Made by a program: the position numbers and the translations under genes. DNA of 34,852 bases. Source: DATJSJ01 sp035504175. GTDB lineage: Bacteria; Pseudomonadota; Alphaproteobacteria; Acetobacterales; Acetobacteraceae. The stretch covers positions 1 to 34,852 of the forward strand of contig DATJSJ010000047.1 in assembly GCA_035504175.1 (NCBI GenBank), given 5' to 3'. The notes below the pieces were generated by a model. It saw only the letters and a program-made list of their open reading frames with translations, had not been told where the DNA came from and did no database searches. Positions within the stretch are counted from its first letter, which is position 1. Each line of letters opens with the position of its first letter. Of this stretch, positions 23,922 through 31,326 are shown in pieces.

Positions 23922-24509
23922 TCAGGGCGCCTCGCGGCCCTGCCCGACCAGCGCGCGCAGCTCCAGCAGCTCCTCCAGCGCGTGACCGAGCACGGCACGC
24001 AACCGCATCGCCTCTGGCTCGGAGGCGCGCGGACGGAGCGGCGGCCGCGCCGGCCGCGGATCGGTCGCGGCGAGGCCCGGCATCGGCAGTTGTGGCGCCG
24101 GCTCCGTCTCGGCTCCCCGCTCCGCCTCGGCCTCGGCCCGCTCCGCCGGGCTCGGCGGCGGGATGTCCTCCGACAGCCGGCCGTTGCCCTCACGCAACAG
24201 GCGCTGCACGCCCTTGATCGTGTAGCCCTGGGTGTAGAGCAGATCGGAAATGCGCCGCAGCAGCGCGATATCATCGGGCCGGTAGTAGCGCCGCCCGCCG
24301 CCGCGTTTCAGCGGCTTGACCTGGGGAAACTTGGTCTCCCAGAAGCGCAGCACGTGCTGCGGAATGTGCAGCTCGTCCGCCACCTCGCTGATCGTGCGAA
24401 AGGCGTTCGGCGCCTTGCGGGCGCGGACCCGGCCCGGCTCGGCGTCGCGGTCGGGCGCCTCGGCCGGCACCTCGTCCGCTTCGTCCGGCCCGTGGCCGGG
24501 ATCGCTCAT
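23922..24509 (-). CDS. MerR family transcriptional regulator
   Basis: 195 aa. An acidic, disordered N-terminus (about 35 residues) precedes the MerR winged helix: FRTISEVADELHIPQHVLRFWETKFP, then RGGGRRYYRPDDIALLRRISDLLYTQGYTIKGVQRLL. The rest is low-complexity and ends in a short helix (ALEELLELRALVG). There are no Cys ligands typical of metal-sensing MerR proteins. The ATG overlaps the ihfA stop by 4 bases (ATGA), so the two are coupled. The ihfA-merR pair is a conserved alphaproteobacterial arrangement; the regulator's targets are not known to me. Confidence 0.92.
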   Translation of the reverse strand: MSDPGHGPDEADEVPAEAPDRDAEPGRVRARKAPNAFRTISEVADELHIPQHVLRFWETKFPQVKPLKRGGGRRYYRPDDIALLRRISDLLYTQGYTIKGVQRLLREGNGRLSEDIPPPSPAERAEAEAERGAETEPAPQLPMPGLAATDPRPARPPLRPRASEPEAMRLRAVLGHALEELLELRALVGQGREAP

Positions 24510-24814
24510 TCGTCGTCCCCGGACGCCACGGTGCCGTTCACCTCCGCCTTCAGCACCTGGCTGGGTCGAAACACCAGGACGCGCCGCGGCAGGATCGGCA
24601 CCTCCACCCCGGTCTTCGGATTGCGCCCCACGCGACGTCCCTTCTGACGCACGGAGAACGTGCCGAAGCCGCTGATCTTGACCGATTCCCCGCCTTCCAG
24701 CGCGCTGGCGATCCGCTCCAGCACGGTCTCCAGCAGGTCGGCGGACTCGTTCCGGGACAATCCGACCTGGGTGTAGATCGTTTCCGCCAGATGCGCCCGG
24801 GTGACTGTATTCAT
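24506..24814 (-). CDS. ihfA: Integration host factor subunit alpha
   Basis: 102 aa. Nucleoid protein of the HU/IHF family that bends DNA at specific sites as an IhfA/IhfB heterodimer, aiding sigma-54 promoters, replication and recombination. It begins MNTVTRAHLAETIYTQVGLS, carries the helical dimer core, then ESVKISGFGTFSVRQKGRR and GRNPKTGVEVPILPRRVLVF, which includes the conserved beta-arm Pro in RNPKTG. A short acidic tail follows (GTVASGDDE). It lies 128 bases beyond fabH and overlaps the MerR gene by 4 bases. Its presence suits the nearby sigma-54-dependent NtrC system, but IHF is global. Confidence 0.95.
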   Translation of the reverse strand: MNTVTRAHLAETIYTQVGLSRNESADLLETVLERIASALEGGESVKISGFGTFSVRQKGRRVGRNPKTGVEVPILPRRVLVFRPSQVLKAEVNGTVASGDDE

Positions 24815-24942
24815 GCCGGAACGCTAGGCAGCCGGGCCGGCCGCGTCAAGGATGCCGCGGATCAGGAATCAATCAGGATCAGCCGCTTGCCGGGATCCGC
24901 CACCATGGCGGGCGGCGATTGCGGCCGAGCGTCGCGGCGCCG

Positions 24943-25917
24943 CTACAGCCGCACCAGCGCCGAGCCCCAGGTGAGACCGCCGCCCAGCGCCTCCAGCAGC
25001 ACCACGTCGCCCGGGCGCAGCCGGCCGTCCTCGCGCGCCTCGGCGAGCGCCAGCGGGATCGAGGCGGCGGAGGTGTTGGCGTGCCGGTCGACGGTGATCA
25101 CGACGCGCTCGGACGGCAGGCCGAGGCGCCGGCCCATGGCGTCGATGATGCGCAGATTGGCCTGGTGCGGCACCAGCCAGTCGACCGCGTCCCGGGTCAG
25201 TCCGTTCGCCGCCAGCGCCTCGTCCACCGCCTCGGCGAGCCGCAGCACGGCGTGGCGGAACACCTCCCGCCCGTGCATCACCAGATGGCCCGGCCGATCC
25301 CGCTGTCCGACCGCGCCGTCGACATAGAGGATGTCGCCCAGCCGGCCATCGGCATGCAGATGGGTTGAGAGAATCCCGCGATCCTTGCCGTCGCCGCGCC
25401 CGGAGGCGGCGCGCAGGAACACGGCTCCCGCACCGTCACCAAACAGCACGCAGGTGCCGCGGTCGCGCCAGTCGAGGATGCGGGAATAGACCTCCGTGCC
25501 GATCACCAGCAGGCCGCGCGCCTGGCCGCTGCGGATCATCCCGTCGGCGACGGCGAGCGCGTAGATGAAGCCGCTGCAGGCGGCGGAAAGGTCGAAGCCG
25601 AAGCCGCCGGGGATGCCGAGTGCCGACTGGACCCTCAGCGCGGTCGCGGGAAAGGCCTGGTCCGGCGTGCTGGTGGCGAGGATGATACCGTCCACATCGC
25701 CGGGCCGCGCCTCCGCCTGGGCGAGCGCCGCGCGGGCCGCCGAGGTCGCCATGCTGGCGGCGGTGTCGCCGGGTCCGGCGATGTGGCGCTGCCGGATGCC
25801 GGTGCGCTCGACGATCCACGCATCCGAGGTGTCGAGGCTCTGCGCCAGCTCGGCATTGGTCACGATGCGGTCAGGCAGATGGCCGCCGATGCCGGCGATC
25901 ACGGAACGGACGGGCAT
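24943..25917 (-). CDS. fabH: Beta-ketoacyl-ACP synthase III
   Basis: 324 aa. Starts fatty-acid synthesis by condensing acetyl-CoA with malonyl-ACP. Thiolase-fold catalytic triad is complete: Cys114 in DLSAACSGFIYAL, His in WLVPHQANLRIIDA and Asn in HANTSAASIP. Also SDAWIVERTGIRQRH near the N-terminus and EALGGGLTWGSALVRL at the C-terminus. The start lies 7 bases after the plsX stop, so plsX-fabH is a tight pair linking phospholipid and fatty-acid initiation. A full-length, ordinary enzyme. Confidence 0.97.
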   Translation of the reverse strand: MPVRSVIAGIGGHLPDRIVTNAELAQSLDTSDAWIVERTGIRQRHIAGPGDTAASMATSAARAALAQAEARPGDVDGIILATSTPDQAFPATALRVQSALGIPGGFGFDLSAACSGFIYALAVADGMIRSGQARGLLVIGTEVYSRILDWRDRGTCVLFGDGAGAVFLRAASGRGDGKDRGILSTHLHADGRLGDILYVDGAVGQRDRPGHLVMHGREVFRHAVLRLAEAVDEALAANGLTRDAVDWLVPHQANLRIIDAMGRRLGLPSERVVITVDRHANTSAASIPLALAEAREDGRLRPGDVVLLEALGGGLTWGSALVRL

Positions 25918-25924
25918 GGGCGAT

Positions 25925-27037
25925 TTATCCGGCGGCGGAAAGGCCGCGCCGCGGTGGCACCACGACCGGCTTGGGCAGCGGCGCGGCGGCCGGCGTCAGC
26001 GGCGCGGGTTCGGCGGCGGGACGCGGCCACTCGATGCGCGCCATGCCCTCGCGGATGCGGTCGTTGAACCGATGCTCGACCATGTCGATGGCGACGTCGA
26101 GCGCATGCGCGAAGCCCTCGGCATCGGTGCCACCATGCGATTTCACCACCATGCCGTTCAGCCCGAGCATCACCGCGCCATTGTAGCGGCGCGGGTCGAG
26201 CCATTCGCGCAGACGCTCCAGACTCGGCCGCAGCAGCAGGTATGCGAGCTTGGCGGCGAAGCTGCTGCTGAATACCTGGCGCAGCAGGTCGCCGACGAGC
26301 TTCAGCGCCCCCTCCCCGGTCTTCAGCGCGACATTGCCGGTGAAGCCGTCGGTGACCACGACATCCGTGGTGCCGGCGGCGATGTCATGGCCCTCGACGA
26401 AGCCATGGAACTGCCGTCCGATATGGCTGCCGCGCAGGATCTCGGCCGCCTCGCGCAACTCCTCGTCGCCTTTGCCTTCCTCGGACCCGACATTGAGCAG
26501 GCCGATCGTGGGCGCGGTGAGGCCGAGCGTGGTGCGGGCGAACACATCACCCATCACGGCGAATTCGACCAGGTTGCGGGTGTCGCAGGCGACGTTGGCG
26601 CCGAGATCGAGCATCACCACGTCGCCGCGCGCCGACGGCCCGATCGCCGCCATCGCCGGCCGGTCGATGCCGGGCAGCGTCTTGATCACGATTTTCGACA
26701 GGGCCAGCAGGGCGCCGGTATTGCCGGCGGAGACAACGCCGGCCGCCTCGCCGGATGCGACGGCGTCGATCGCGACCCGCATCGAGGCACCGCGCAGCCG
26801 GAGCGCGCTCGCCGGGCGCATGTCGTTGCCGATCACCTCCGGCGCGTGCCGGACGGTGCAGGCGGCGGCGGCGCGGCGGGCGCGCTGCAGCAAGGGCGAC
26901 ACCCGCGCCTCGTCGCCGATCAGAAGGAACCGTGCGGCGGGATGTCGTTCCGCGGCGATGGCGATGCCGCCCACGACGATCTCCGGGGCGCGGTCGCCGC
27001 CCATGGCATCGACCGCCAGCGTGAAGGGCTCGCTCAT
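25925..27037 (-). CDS. plsX: Phosphate acyltransferase PlsX
   Basis: 370 aa. Makes acyl-phosphate from acyl-ACP for PlsY, the first step of phosphatidic acid synthesis; peripheral inner-membrane enzyme. Motifs: LAVDAMGGDRAPEIVV at the N-terminus, VVSAGNTGALLALSK, DLGANVACDTRNLVEFAVMG, LLNVGSEEGKGDE, DVVVTDGFTGNVALKTGEG and GLNGMVVKSHGGTDAEGFAHA. The last 35 residues are a Pro/Ala-rich tail not found in shorter homologues, probably disordered. rpmF lies 31 bases upstream and fabH 7 bases downstream. Confidence 0.97.
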   Translation of the reverse strand: MSEPFTLAVDAMGGDRAPEIVVGGIAIAAERHPAARFLLIGDEARVSPLLQRARRAAAACTVRHAPEVIGNDMRPASALRLRGASMRVAIDAVASGEAAGVVSAGNTGALLALSKIVIKTLPGIDRPAMAAIGPSARGDVVMLDLGANVACDTRNLVEFAVMGDVFARTTLGLTAPTIGLLNVGSEEGKGDEELREAAEILRGSHIGRQFHGFVEGHDIAAGTTDVVVTDGFTGNVALKTGEGALKLVGDLLRQVFSSSFAAKLAYLLLRPSLERLREWLDPRRYNGAVMLGLNGMVVKSHGGTDAEGFAHALDVAIDMVEHRFNDRIREGMARIEWPRPAAEPAPLTPAAAPLPKPVVVPPRRGLSAAG

Positions 27038-27068
27038 CGCAGGAGCGATGTCACGCTGGCTTGCAGGG

Positions 27069-27272
27069 TCAGGCGCGAACCGCGCCGTGCAGGCCCTTGC
27101 CCGCCGCGACCACTTCGCGGCCGTCGTAGTGACCGCAATGGCTGCAGACGTGATGCGGGCGCTTCAGCTCGCCGCAGTTCGGGCACTCGGCGCTCGATTC
27201 GGTGCGCAGCGCTTCGTGGCTGCGGCGCATGCCGCGCCGGGAGGGCGAGGTCTTTCGCTTGGGAACGGCCAT
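27069..27272 (-). CDS. rpmF: 50S ribosomal protein L32
   Basis: 67 aa. Begins MAVPKRKTSPSRRGMRRSHE, the conserved L32 N-terminus. It has a zinc ribbon with Cys30, Cys33, Cys43 and Cys46 (CPNC and CSHC), so this is the zinc-containing form. Gene order DUF177-rpmF-plsX-fabH is widely conserved in bacteria. A 204-bp non-coding stretch with a GC-rich imperfect repeat separates it from the DUF177 gene and may contain an extra promoter. Confidence 0.97.
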   Translation of the reverse strand: MAVPKRKTSPSRRGMRRSHEALRTESSAECPNCGELKRPHHVCSHCGHYDGREVVAAGKGLHGAVRA

Positions 27273-27476
27273 GGAACGGCGACTCTCTGATCTGGGTGAG
27301 ATGCGGCGTCCGGCGGTGCCGGCCGCTCAGCATCACAAATCGGCAATGGAGCGAGGCGGCGGCTCTAGCAGAGGCTCCGGGGCTCCGCAAGCGACCCCCC
27401 GTCATGCCGCCCTCTCGTCCCGCACGGTTCCGCGTCGGCAAGGTGGCCATCCGCCCACTCCACCGTCCCAGCGGGC

Positions 27477-27983
27477 TCAGCGCCGCCCCCGGGCCAGAAC
27501 GGCGGGCGGTTCCGGCTCCGGCGCCGGTGGTGACGCAGGCGATTCCGCCTCAGGCAGGCTGGCACCGGGTGCCCGTGGGTAGGGATCGAGAGCAAGGGCG
27601 AGTTGCTCGGCCACCGCCTCGCCGAGATCGAAGCTGCCGCCCGCATAGGGGATCTCGTCCTCGGCTTCCTCAGGGTCGATGTCGCCGCGCTGCCGTTCCT
27701 CGGGGACGAAGCGCAGCACCGCGTCCTCGGCGATTGCCGCCTCGAATTCCTCGAGCGTCAGCACGCAGACCTGGCGCACCCGCGCCCGCAGCGCGAGCCC
27801 GGCGCGCACCACGCCGCCGGGGAGCGGCGTGAGACGGAACCGACCGGAGAGCGAGAGGATGGCCGGCAGGCCGAATCGGGCGGCGAGCGCCGCTCGCGCC
27901 TCCGGCCCGGCCTCGACGACCCGATCGAGCCCGGCCGGGGGCACCGAATCGGCCTGCTGGCGGACGGAAAACTCGGGTCTCAT
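27477..27983 (-). CDS. DUF177 / YceD family protein
   Basis: 168 aa from the ATG at 27983, which overlaps the upstream chaperone stop by 4 bases; a longer frame runs upstream but is a shadow of that gene. The central region, with LSLSGRFRLTPLPGGVVRAGLALRARVRQVCVLTLEEF followed by an acidic DIDPEEAEDEIPYAGGSFDLGEAVAEQLALALDPYPRAPGA, matches the YceD/DUF177 family. Its members are encoded next to rpmF and in plants and bacteria are linked to 23S rRNA accumulation. The motif LALDPYPR(A/C)PG is the family's closing signature; here the usual Cys is Ala. A Pro/Glu tail follows. It is probably a ribosome-biogenesis factor. Confidence 0.88.
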   Translation of the reverse strand: MRPEFSVRQQADSVPPAGLDRVVEAGPEARAALAARFGLPAILSLSGRFRLTPLPGGVVRAGLALRARVRQVCVLTLEEFEAAIAEDAVLRFVPEERQRGDIDPEEAEDEIPYAGGSFDLGEAVAEQLALALDPYPRAPGASLPEAESPASPPAPEPEPPAVLARGRR

Positions 27984-28546
27984 GTGCTTGGCTGCCGCGT
28001 CGCCGCCGCCGCGGGCAGGAAAACGGCTTGCCCGCTCAGCAAGGCGTCGGATTGCGCGGCGAGATGGGCATCCTGGGCGCGAACCAGCAAAGCGAGCCGC
28101 GCCGCCGCCCCGTCGGGCGCGGCGCCACGCCAGACGTTGCGCGCCAGCGCCGCCGTCAGCGCGTCGGTTTCCGCCGCCCGCATTGCCGATTCGTAGGCGC
28201 TCGCGCGCCCGTGCAGCGCCTCCCACATCGCCCGGACGCGCTTGCCGACGGCGAGGTCGCCCACGCCCATTTCCCGCAGATTCAGGTCCATGTCGCTGAA
28301 CATGGCGTCGAACACTGCCTGCGCGATCGCGGTGCCCGGAAGCGGCAGGGCTCGCAGCCGGCGGATCAGCAGAAAGACGTGCAGGGCGAGGACGTCGAAG
28401 CGCCCGTCCAACGTGTCGGCGACGCCGAGATCGCGGTAGAAGAATGGATCCCGCGCGACGGCGACCGCCGCGCCATAGAGCCGGAATCCCGGCTTCTCAT
28501 GCTGCCGGCGGCCGATCAGGCCCTGTCCCGCTCGCAGTCCCGCCAT
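27980..28546 (-). CDS. Ubiquinol-cytochrome c chaperone (CBP3-like)
   Basis: 188 aa. The family is related to mitochondrial Cbp3, which helps assemble cytochrome bc1 complex. Typical features: ARDPFFYRDLGVADTLDGRFDVLALHVFLLIRRL, the alternative AQAVFDAMFSDMDLNLREMGVGDLAVGKRVRAM and YESAM. The long N-terminal stretch IGRRQHEKPGFRLYGAAVAVA is typical. Cytoplasmic, all-helical; no signal peptide. It heads the operon running into DUF177, rpmF, plsX and fabH, and diverges from bamE. ATG at 28546; no strong ribosome binding site is seen. Confidence 0.9.
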   Translation of the reverse strand: MAGLRAGQGLIGRRQHEKPGFRLYGAAVAVARDPFFYRDLGVADTLDGRFDVLALHVFLLIRRLRALPLPGTAIAQAVFDAMFSDMDLNLREMGVGDLAVGKRVRAMWEALHGRASAYESAMRAAETDALTAALARNVWRGAAPDGAAARLALLVRAQDAHLAAQSDALLSGQAVFLPAAAATRQPST

Positions 28547-28629
28547 GTGCCAGCCGCGTCCGTTTCATCCCTTGTCGCGACCCTCGCTGCGGGGTCGCGT
28601 GCCGGCCCACTTTGCACCGCTCCGCCGCC

Positions 28630-28661
28630 TTGACATGCGGTCGGGCCAAAGCACAGAGATA
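28630..28661. promoter_or_regulatory. Candidate promoter elements in the divergent bamE / Cbp3-like region
   Basis: Plus strand: a perfect TTGACA at 28630-28635 points to bamE, but no good -10 lies 16-18 bases away. Minus strand: TTGATT (28683-28678) and TATCTC (28661-28656), 16 bases apart, point to the chaperone operon. The two overlap, so mutual exclusion is possible. Confidence 0.3.
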
Positions 28662-28669
28662 GCGCCATC

Positions 28670-28712
28670 CGCCGGGCAATCAACCGCCCGGCGTCGTCAG
28701 GGGGATTGCCCG
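28670..28712 (+). promoter_or_regulatory. Alternative hairpins in the bamE leader
   Basis: CGCCGGGC (28670-28677) pairs with GCCCGGCG (28686-28693), 8 bp with an 8-base loop. The overlapping CGGGCAATC (28673-28681) pairs instead with GATTGCCCG (28704-28712), 9 bp. The second helix would cover the space between the Shine-Dalgarno (GGGGGA at 28700-28705) and the TTG start (28714). The two are mutually exclusive, a switch-like layout. Confidence 0.45.
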
Positions 28713-28713
28713 C

Positions 28714-29181
28714 TTGCGTTGTGTCCGCGCCCTCGTGGTGCCCGTCCTGCTTCTCGGCTTGGCCGGATGCAGCCTCGTCGAGGCGCAGGAGACCGTGCGC
28801 GGCAACCGGATCGACCCGGATCAGCTCAAGCAGCTCACGGTCGGCACGTCGACGCGCCAGGACGTCGAGACCCTGCTCGGCTCGCCGACCGCGCGCGCGA
28901 CCTTCGACAACAACACCTGGATCTACATCAGCGAGGTCACGCAGCCTCGGATCGGCCGCCTGCCGGCGGTGCGTGATCAGCACGTCACCGAGCTGACCTT
29001 CAACAACGACGGCGTGCTCGAGACGATCAAGCGCCTCGACAAGGCGGACGGCAAATCGGTGGCGATGGCGAGCGGCGCCACGCCCTCGCCGGGCAGCGAG
29101 GCCTCGTTCTTCCAGCAGCTTCTCGGCAATGTCGGCCGCTTCACCCCCGGCGGCGGCCTCAGCGGCGGCCCGTCGCCGTAG
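28714..29181 (+). CDS. bamE: Outer-membrane assembly lipoprotein BamE (SmpA/OmlA)
   Basis: 155 aa, TTG start with AGGGGGA 8 bases upstream. The lipoprotein signal ends in the lipobox LAGC with the lipidated Cys at 19. The SmpA/OmlA domain follows: RIDPDQLKQLTVGTSTRQDVETLLGSPTARATFDNNTWIYIS, then HVTELTFNNDGVLETIKRLD. BamE is a small accessory lipoprotein of the BAM complex that inserts outer-membrane beta-barrels, such as the barrel protein encoded at 2288-3175. It has a Gly/Ser/Pro-rich C-terminal tail. It stands alone, divergent from the Cbp3-like operon. The TTG start together with the leader hairpins suggests modest, controlled expression. Confidence 0.94.
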   Translation: MRCVRALVVPVLLLGLAGCSLVEAQETVRGNRIDPDQLKQLTVGTSTRQDVETLLGSPTARATFDNNTWIYISEVTQPRIGRLPAVRDQHVTELTFNNDGVLETIKRLDKADGKSVAMASGATPSPGSEASFFQQLLGNVGRFTPGGGLSGGPSP

Positions 29182-29299
29182 ACAGTGCCACGCGGACGAC
29201 CGGTCGGCCGCGCCGCTTTCTCACCCGCGCAACCGTCGATCGCGACCATTCGCCCCTGGCGTTCGCCTGAGGTCTGCTCGACGGTGGCTAGCGCTCTAA

Positions 29300-29352
29300 G
29301 CATTTGTTTTCAGACCATAATTCGCGCCTACCGTGATCCGGTGATCATGGTC
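29300..29352 (-). repeat. Dispersed intergenic repeat, copy 2
   Basis: Read on the minus strand it begins GACCATGATCACCGG (29352-29338), then CGCGAAT (29326-29320), eight bases, GAAAAC, and ends AAATGC. It matches copy 1 at 21017-21076 in the same block order. It lies in an AT-richer pocket between the bamE stop and the thiL stop, where two genes converge. Confidence 0.5.
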
Positions 29353-29369
29353 GGGCGGCGCGCTTCGCC

Positions 29370-30344
29370 TCAGCCGGCGGGGGATTCGCGAAAATGGCTC
29401 CAGCCTTCGCGCGCCAGGGGCAGCACCGTCCCGTCCGCGTCCAGCACTGCAACACGGGGCGGGCCGGCGATAAAGGCGCCGATGCGTGTCACGGCAACGC
29501 CGGCGCGCGCCGCCGCGGCATGCAGCGCCGCCTCCCGCTCTGGCGGCACCGCGATCGCCAGCTCGTAGTCGTCGCCACCGGTCAGGCAGGTCTCCAGCCA
29601 GGCCGGTCCGGCCGCTCGCGCCGCCGGCGAGAGCGGCACGCGGTCCGCGGCAATCTCCGCCCCGACGCCGCTCGCACGGCAGAGGTGGCCGACGTCCTGG
29701 ACCAGCCCATCCGACACGTCGATCGCCGCGGCGGCGATGCCGCTGATCGCCAGGCCGATGCGCGGCCGCGGCAGCCGGTAACGCCCGGCGAGCCAGGCAT
29801 CCGGATCGGCGATTTCGCCGCGCGCCGCGCGCAACCCGAGCGCCCCGTCTCCGATCGTGCCGGTGACCCAGAGCGCATCCCCCGCCTGCGCCTCGGCCCG
29901 GCGCACCGCCTGGCCGGGCGCCACGTGGCCGAGAATGGTCAGCGACAGGGTGACCGGTCCGGGTGTCGCGACGGTGTCGCCGCCCAGGAGATGGATCCCA
30001 TACTCGGCCTGATCCGCCGCCAGCCCGGCCGCGAACGCCGCGAACCAGGCGTCGGGCGTCGTCGCCTGGGTCGCCACCGTCATCAGGTAGCCGAGCGGCG
30101 TCGCGCCCATCGCGGCCAGGTCGGAGAGATTCACCCGCAGCAGCTTCCGCCCGATCAGCTCCGGCGGATCGTCGGGCAGGAAGTGCACGCCGGCCACCAT
30201 CGCATCCGCGGCAATCACCAGTTCCCGCCCGGCGGGTGGTGCCAGCACCGCGGCATCGTCGACGAGATCGAGCGCCCCGGGTCCCGCGAGCGGCCGGAAA
30301 TGCCGGGCGATCAGGCGGAATTCTGCCGGCAGCTCCTCGGCCAC
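29370..30344 (-). CDS. thiL: Thiamine-monophosphate kinase
   Basis: 324 aa, GTG start 7 bases after the nusB stop. Phosphorylates thiamine monophosphate to the active cofactor thiamine diphosphate with ATP. PurM-like fold: LDLVDDAAVL, ADAMVAGVHFLPD, LLRVNLSDLAAMGATPLGY, LLGGDTVATPGPV (metal-binding Asp), WVTGTIGDGALGL, AAIDVSDGLVQDVGHL and LTGGDDYELAIAVP. The Asp residues that hold Mg-ATP are all present. It is the last gene of the rib-nusB run, a conserved alphaproteobacterial order, and it converges on bamE. Confidence 0.96.
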   Translation of the reverse strand: MAEELPAEFRLIARHFRPLAGPGALDLVDDAAVLAPPAGRELVIAADAMVAGVHFLPDDPPELIGRKLLRVNLSDLAAMGATPLGYLMTVATQATTPDAWFAAFAAGLAADQAEYGIHLLGGDTVATPGPVTLSLTILGHVAPGQAVRRAEAQAGDALWVTGTIGDGALGLRAARGEIADPDAWLAGRYRLPRPRIGLAISGIAAAAIDVSDGLVQDVGHLCRASGVGAEIAADRVPLSPAARAAGPAWLETCLTGGDDYELAIAVPPEREAALHAAAARAGVAVTRIGAFIAGPPRVAVLDADGTVLPLAREGWSHFRESPAG

Positions 30345-30351
30345 GCCGCCC

Positions 30352-30840
30352 TCACACCGTGGGTGGGTCGAAATCCTGCGGCCGCAAGCGATGCGCCAGC
30401 GTATCGAGCAGCCCGTTCACCATGCGCGGCTCGTCCCCGGTGAAGAAGCCATGCGCCACGTCGAGATATTCGCTGATCACGACGCGCGAAGGCGGTCCGT
30501 CCGGCATGGCAAGCTCGGCGGCGCCGGCGCGCAGCAGCGCCCGCAGCACCGGATCGAGCCGCGCCATCGGCCAGGATTCCGGCAGCGCTTCCGCCACCAT
30601 CCGGTCGAGCCGCTCCTGCTGCTGCACGGCACCGCGGACGATGCGGGCGAACAGCGGCGCCTCCGCATCCGGCACGCGTCCCTCCTCGTAGCCGTCCGAG
30701 CCGGGTGGCGCGCCCAGCCGGTGCCGCACGAACTGGTCGATCACCGCCTCGGCGCTCTCGCCGCCCTGTTCGCTCTGGAACAGCGCCTGCACCGCCGCGA
30801 GACGCGAGGCGGTGCGCCGGCGCGGCACGGCGCGCGCCAT
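30352..30840 (-). CDS. nusB: Transcription antitermination factor NusB
   Basis: 162 aa from the ATG at 30840, which overlaps the ribH stop by 4 bases; a longer in-frame start at 30885 overlaps ribH and is rejected. The helical core is typical: RRRTASRLAAVQALFQSEQGG at the N-terminus (Arg-rich RNA-binding stretch), FARIVRGAVQQQERLDRMV, MARLDPVLRALLRAGAAEL, and the closing VVISEYLDVAHGFFTGDEPRMVNGLLDTLAH. NusB with NusE binds boxA in rRNA transcripts to prevent premature termination. ribH-nusB linkage is widespread. Confidence 0.96.
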   Translation of the reverse strand: MARAVPRRRTASRLAAVQALFQSEQGGESAEAVIDQFVRHRLGAPPGSDGYEEGRVPDAEAPLFARIVRGAVQQQERLDRMVAEALPESWPMARLDPVLRALLRAGAAELAMPDGPPSRVVISEYLDVAHGFFTGDEPRMVNGLLDTLAHRLRPQDFDPPTV

Positions 30841-31322
30841 CAAACCGCACCCAGTCGGCGGGCGGCGGCGATCTGCAACAGGCAAGCCGTCGCCGCCTCG
30901 GCACCCTTGTTGTGGCCGTCGCCGCCGGCTCGCGCCAGCGCCTGCTCGAGCCGGTCCACCGTCAGCAGCCCGGTGCCCAGCGCCAGCCCGAACTGCAGCG
31001 CGACGCGCATCAGGCCGCCCATCGCCTCGCGACAGATATACTCGTAGTGATCGGTCTCACCGCGCACCACGCAGCCGAGTGCCACGAAACCGTCAAACCG
31101 CTTCGTGCCGCGCAGCGCAATGCGGATCGCCTGCGGCAGCTCGAACGCGCCGGCGACGTCCAGCACGTCCTGCACGCAACCGGCCTCGCCCAGGATGCGC
31201 GCGGCGCCTTGGCTAAGCCCGTCCACTACCTCGCGATAGTAAGGCGCCCGCACCACCAGCACGTGCGGCGCGGCCCCGACGAGCTGCGGTGCGGCGGGAA
31301 GTGGGGCATCGACGGTGCTCAC
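30840..31322 (-). CDS. ribH: 6,7-dimethyl-8-ribityllumazine synthase
   Basis: 160 aa. The GTG at 31322, 4 bases after the ribBA stop, is chosen because the family length and the HVLVVRAPYYREVVDGL start fit; the frame extends upstream to 31463 only as a shadow of ribBA. It condenses 5-amino-6-ribitylaminouracil with dihydroxybutanone phosphate in a large capsid-like or pentameric assembly. Key segments: VAGAFELPQAIRIAL, FVALGCVVRGETDHYEYICREA (catalytic His in the GETDH motif), ALGTGLLTVDRLEQALARAGG and KGAEAATACLLQ. It is followed by nusB with a 4-base overlap. Confidence 0.96.
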   Translation of the reverse strand: MSTVDAPLPAAPQLVGAAPHVLVVRAPYYREVVDGLSQGAARILGEAGCVQDVLDVAGAFELPQAIRIALRGTKRFDGFVALGCVVRGETDHYEYICREAMGGLMRVALQFGLALGTGLLTVDRLEQALARAGGDGHNKGAEAATACLLQIAAARRLGAV

Positions 31323-31326
31323 GCCG

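Noticed and set aside
25565..27832. 755-codon plus-strand open frame
   Set aside because: Antisense shadow of fabH, plsX and rpmF with no recognisable motif.
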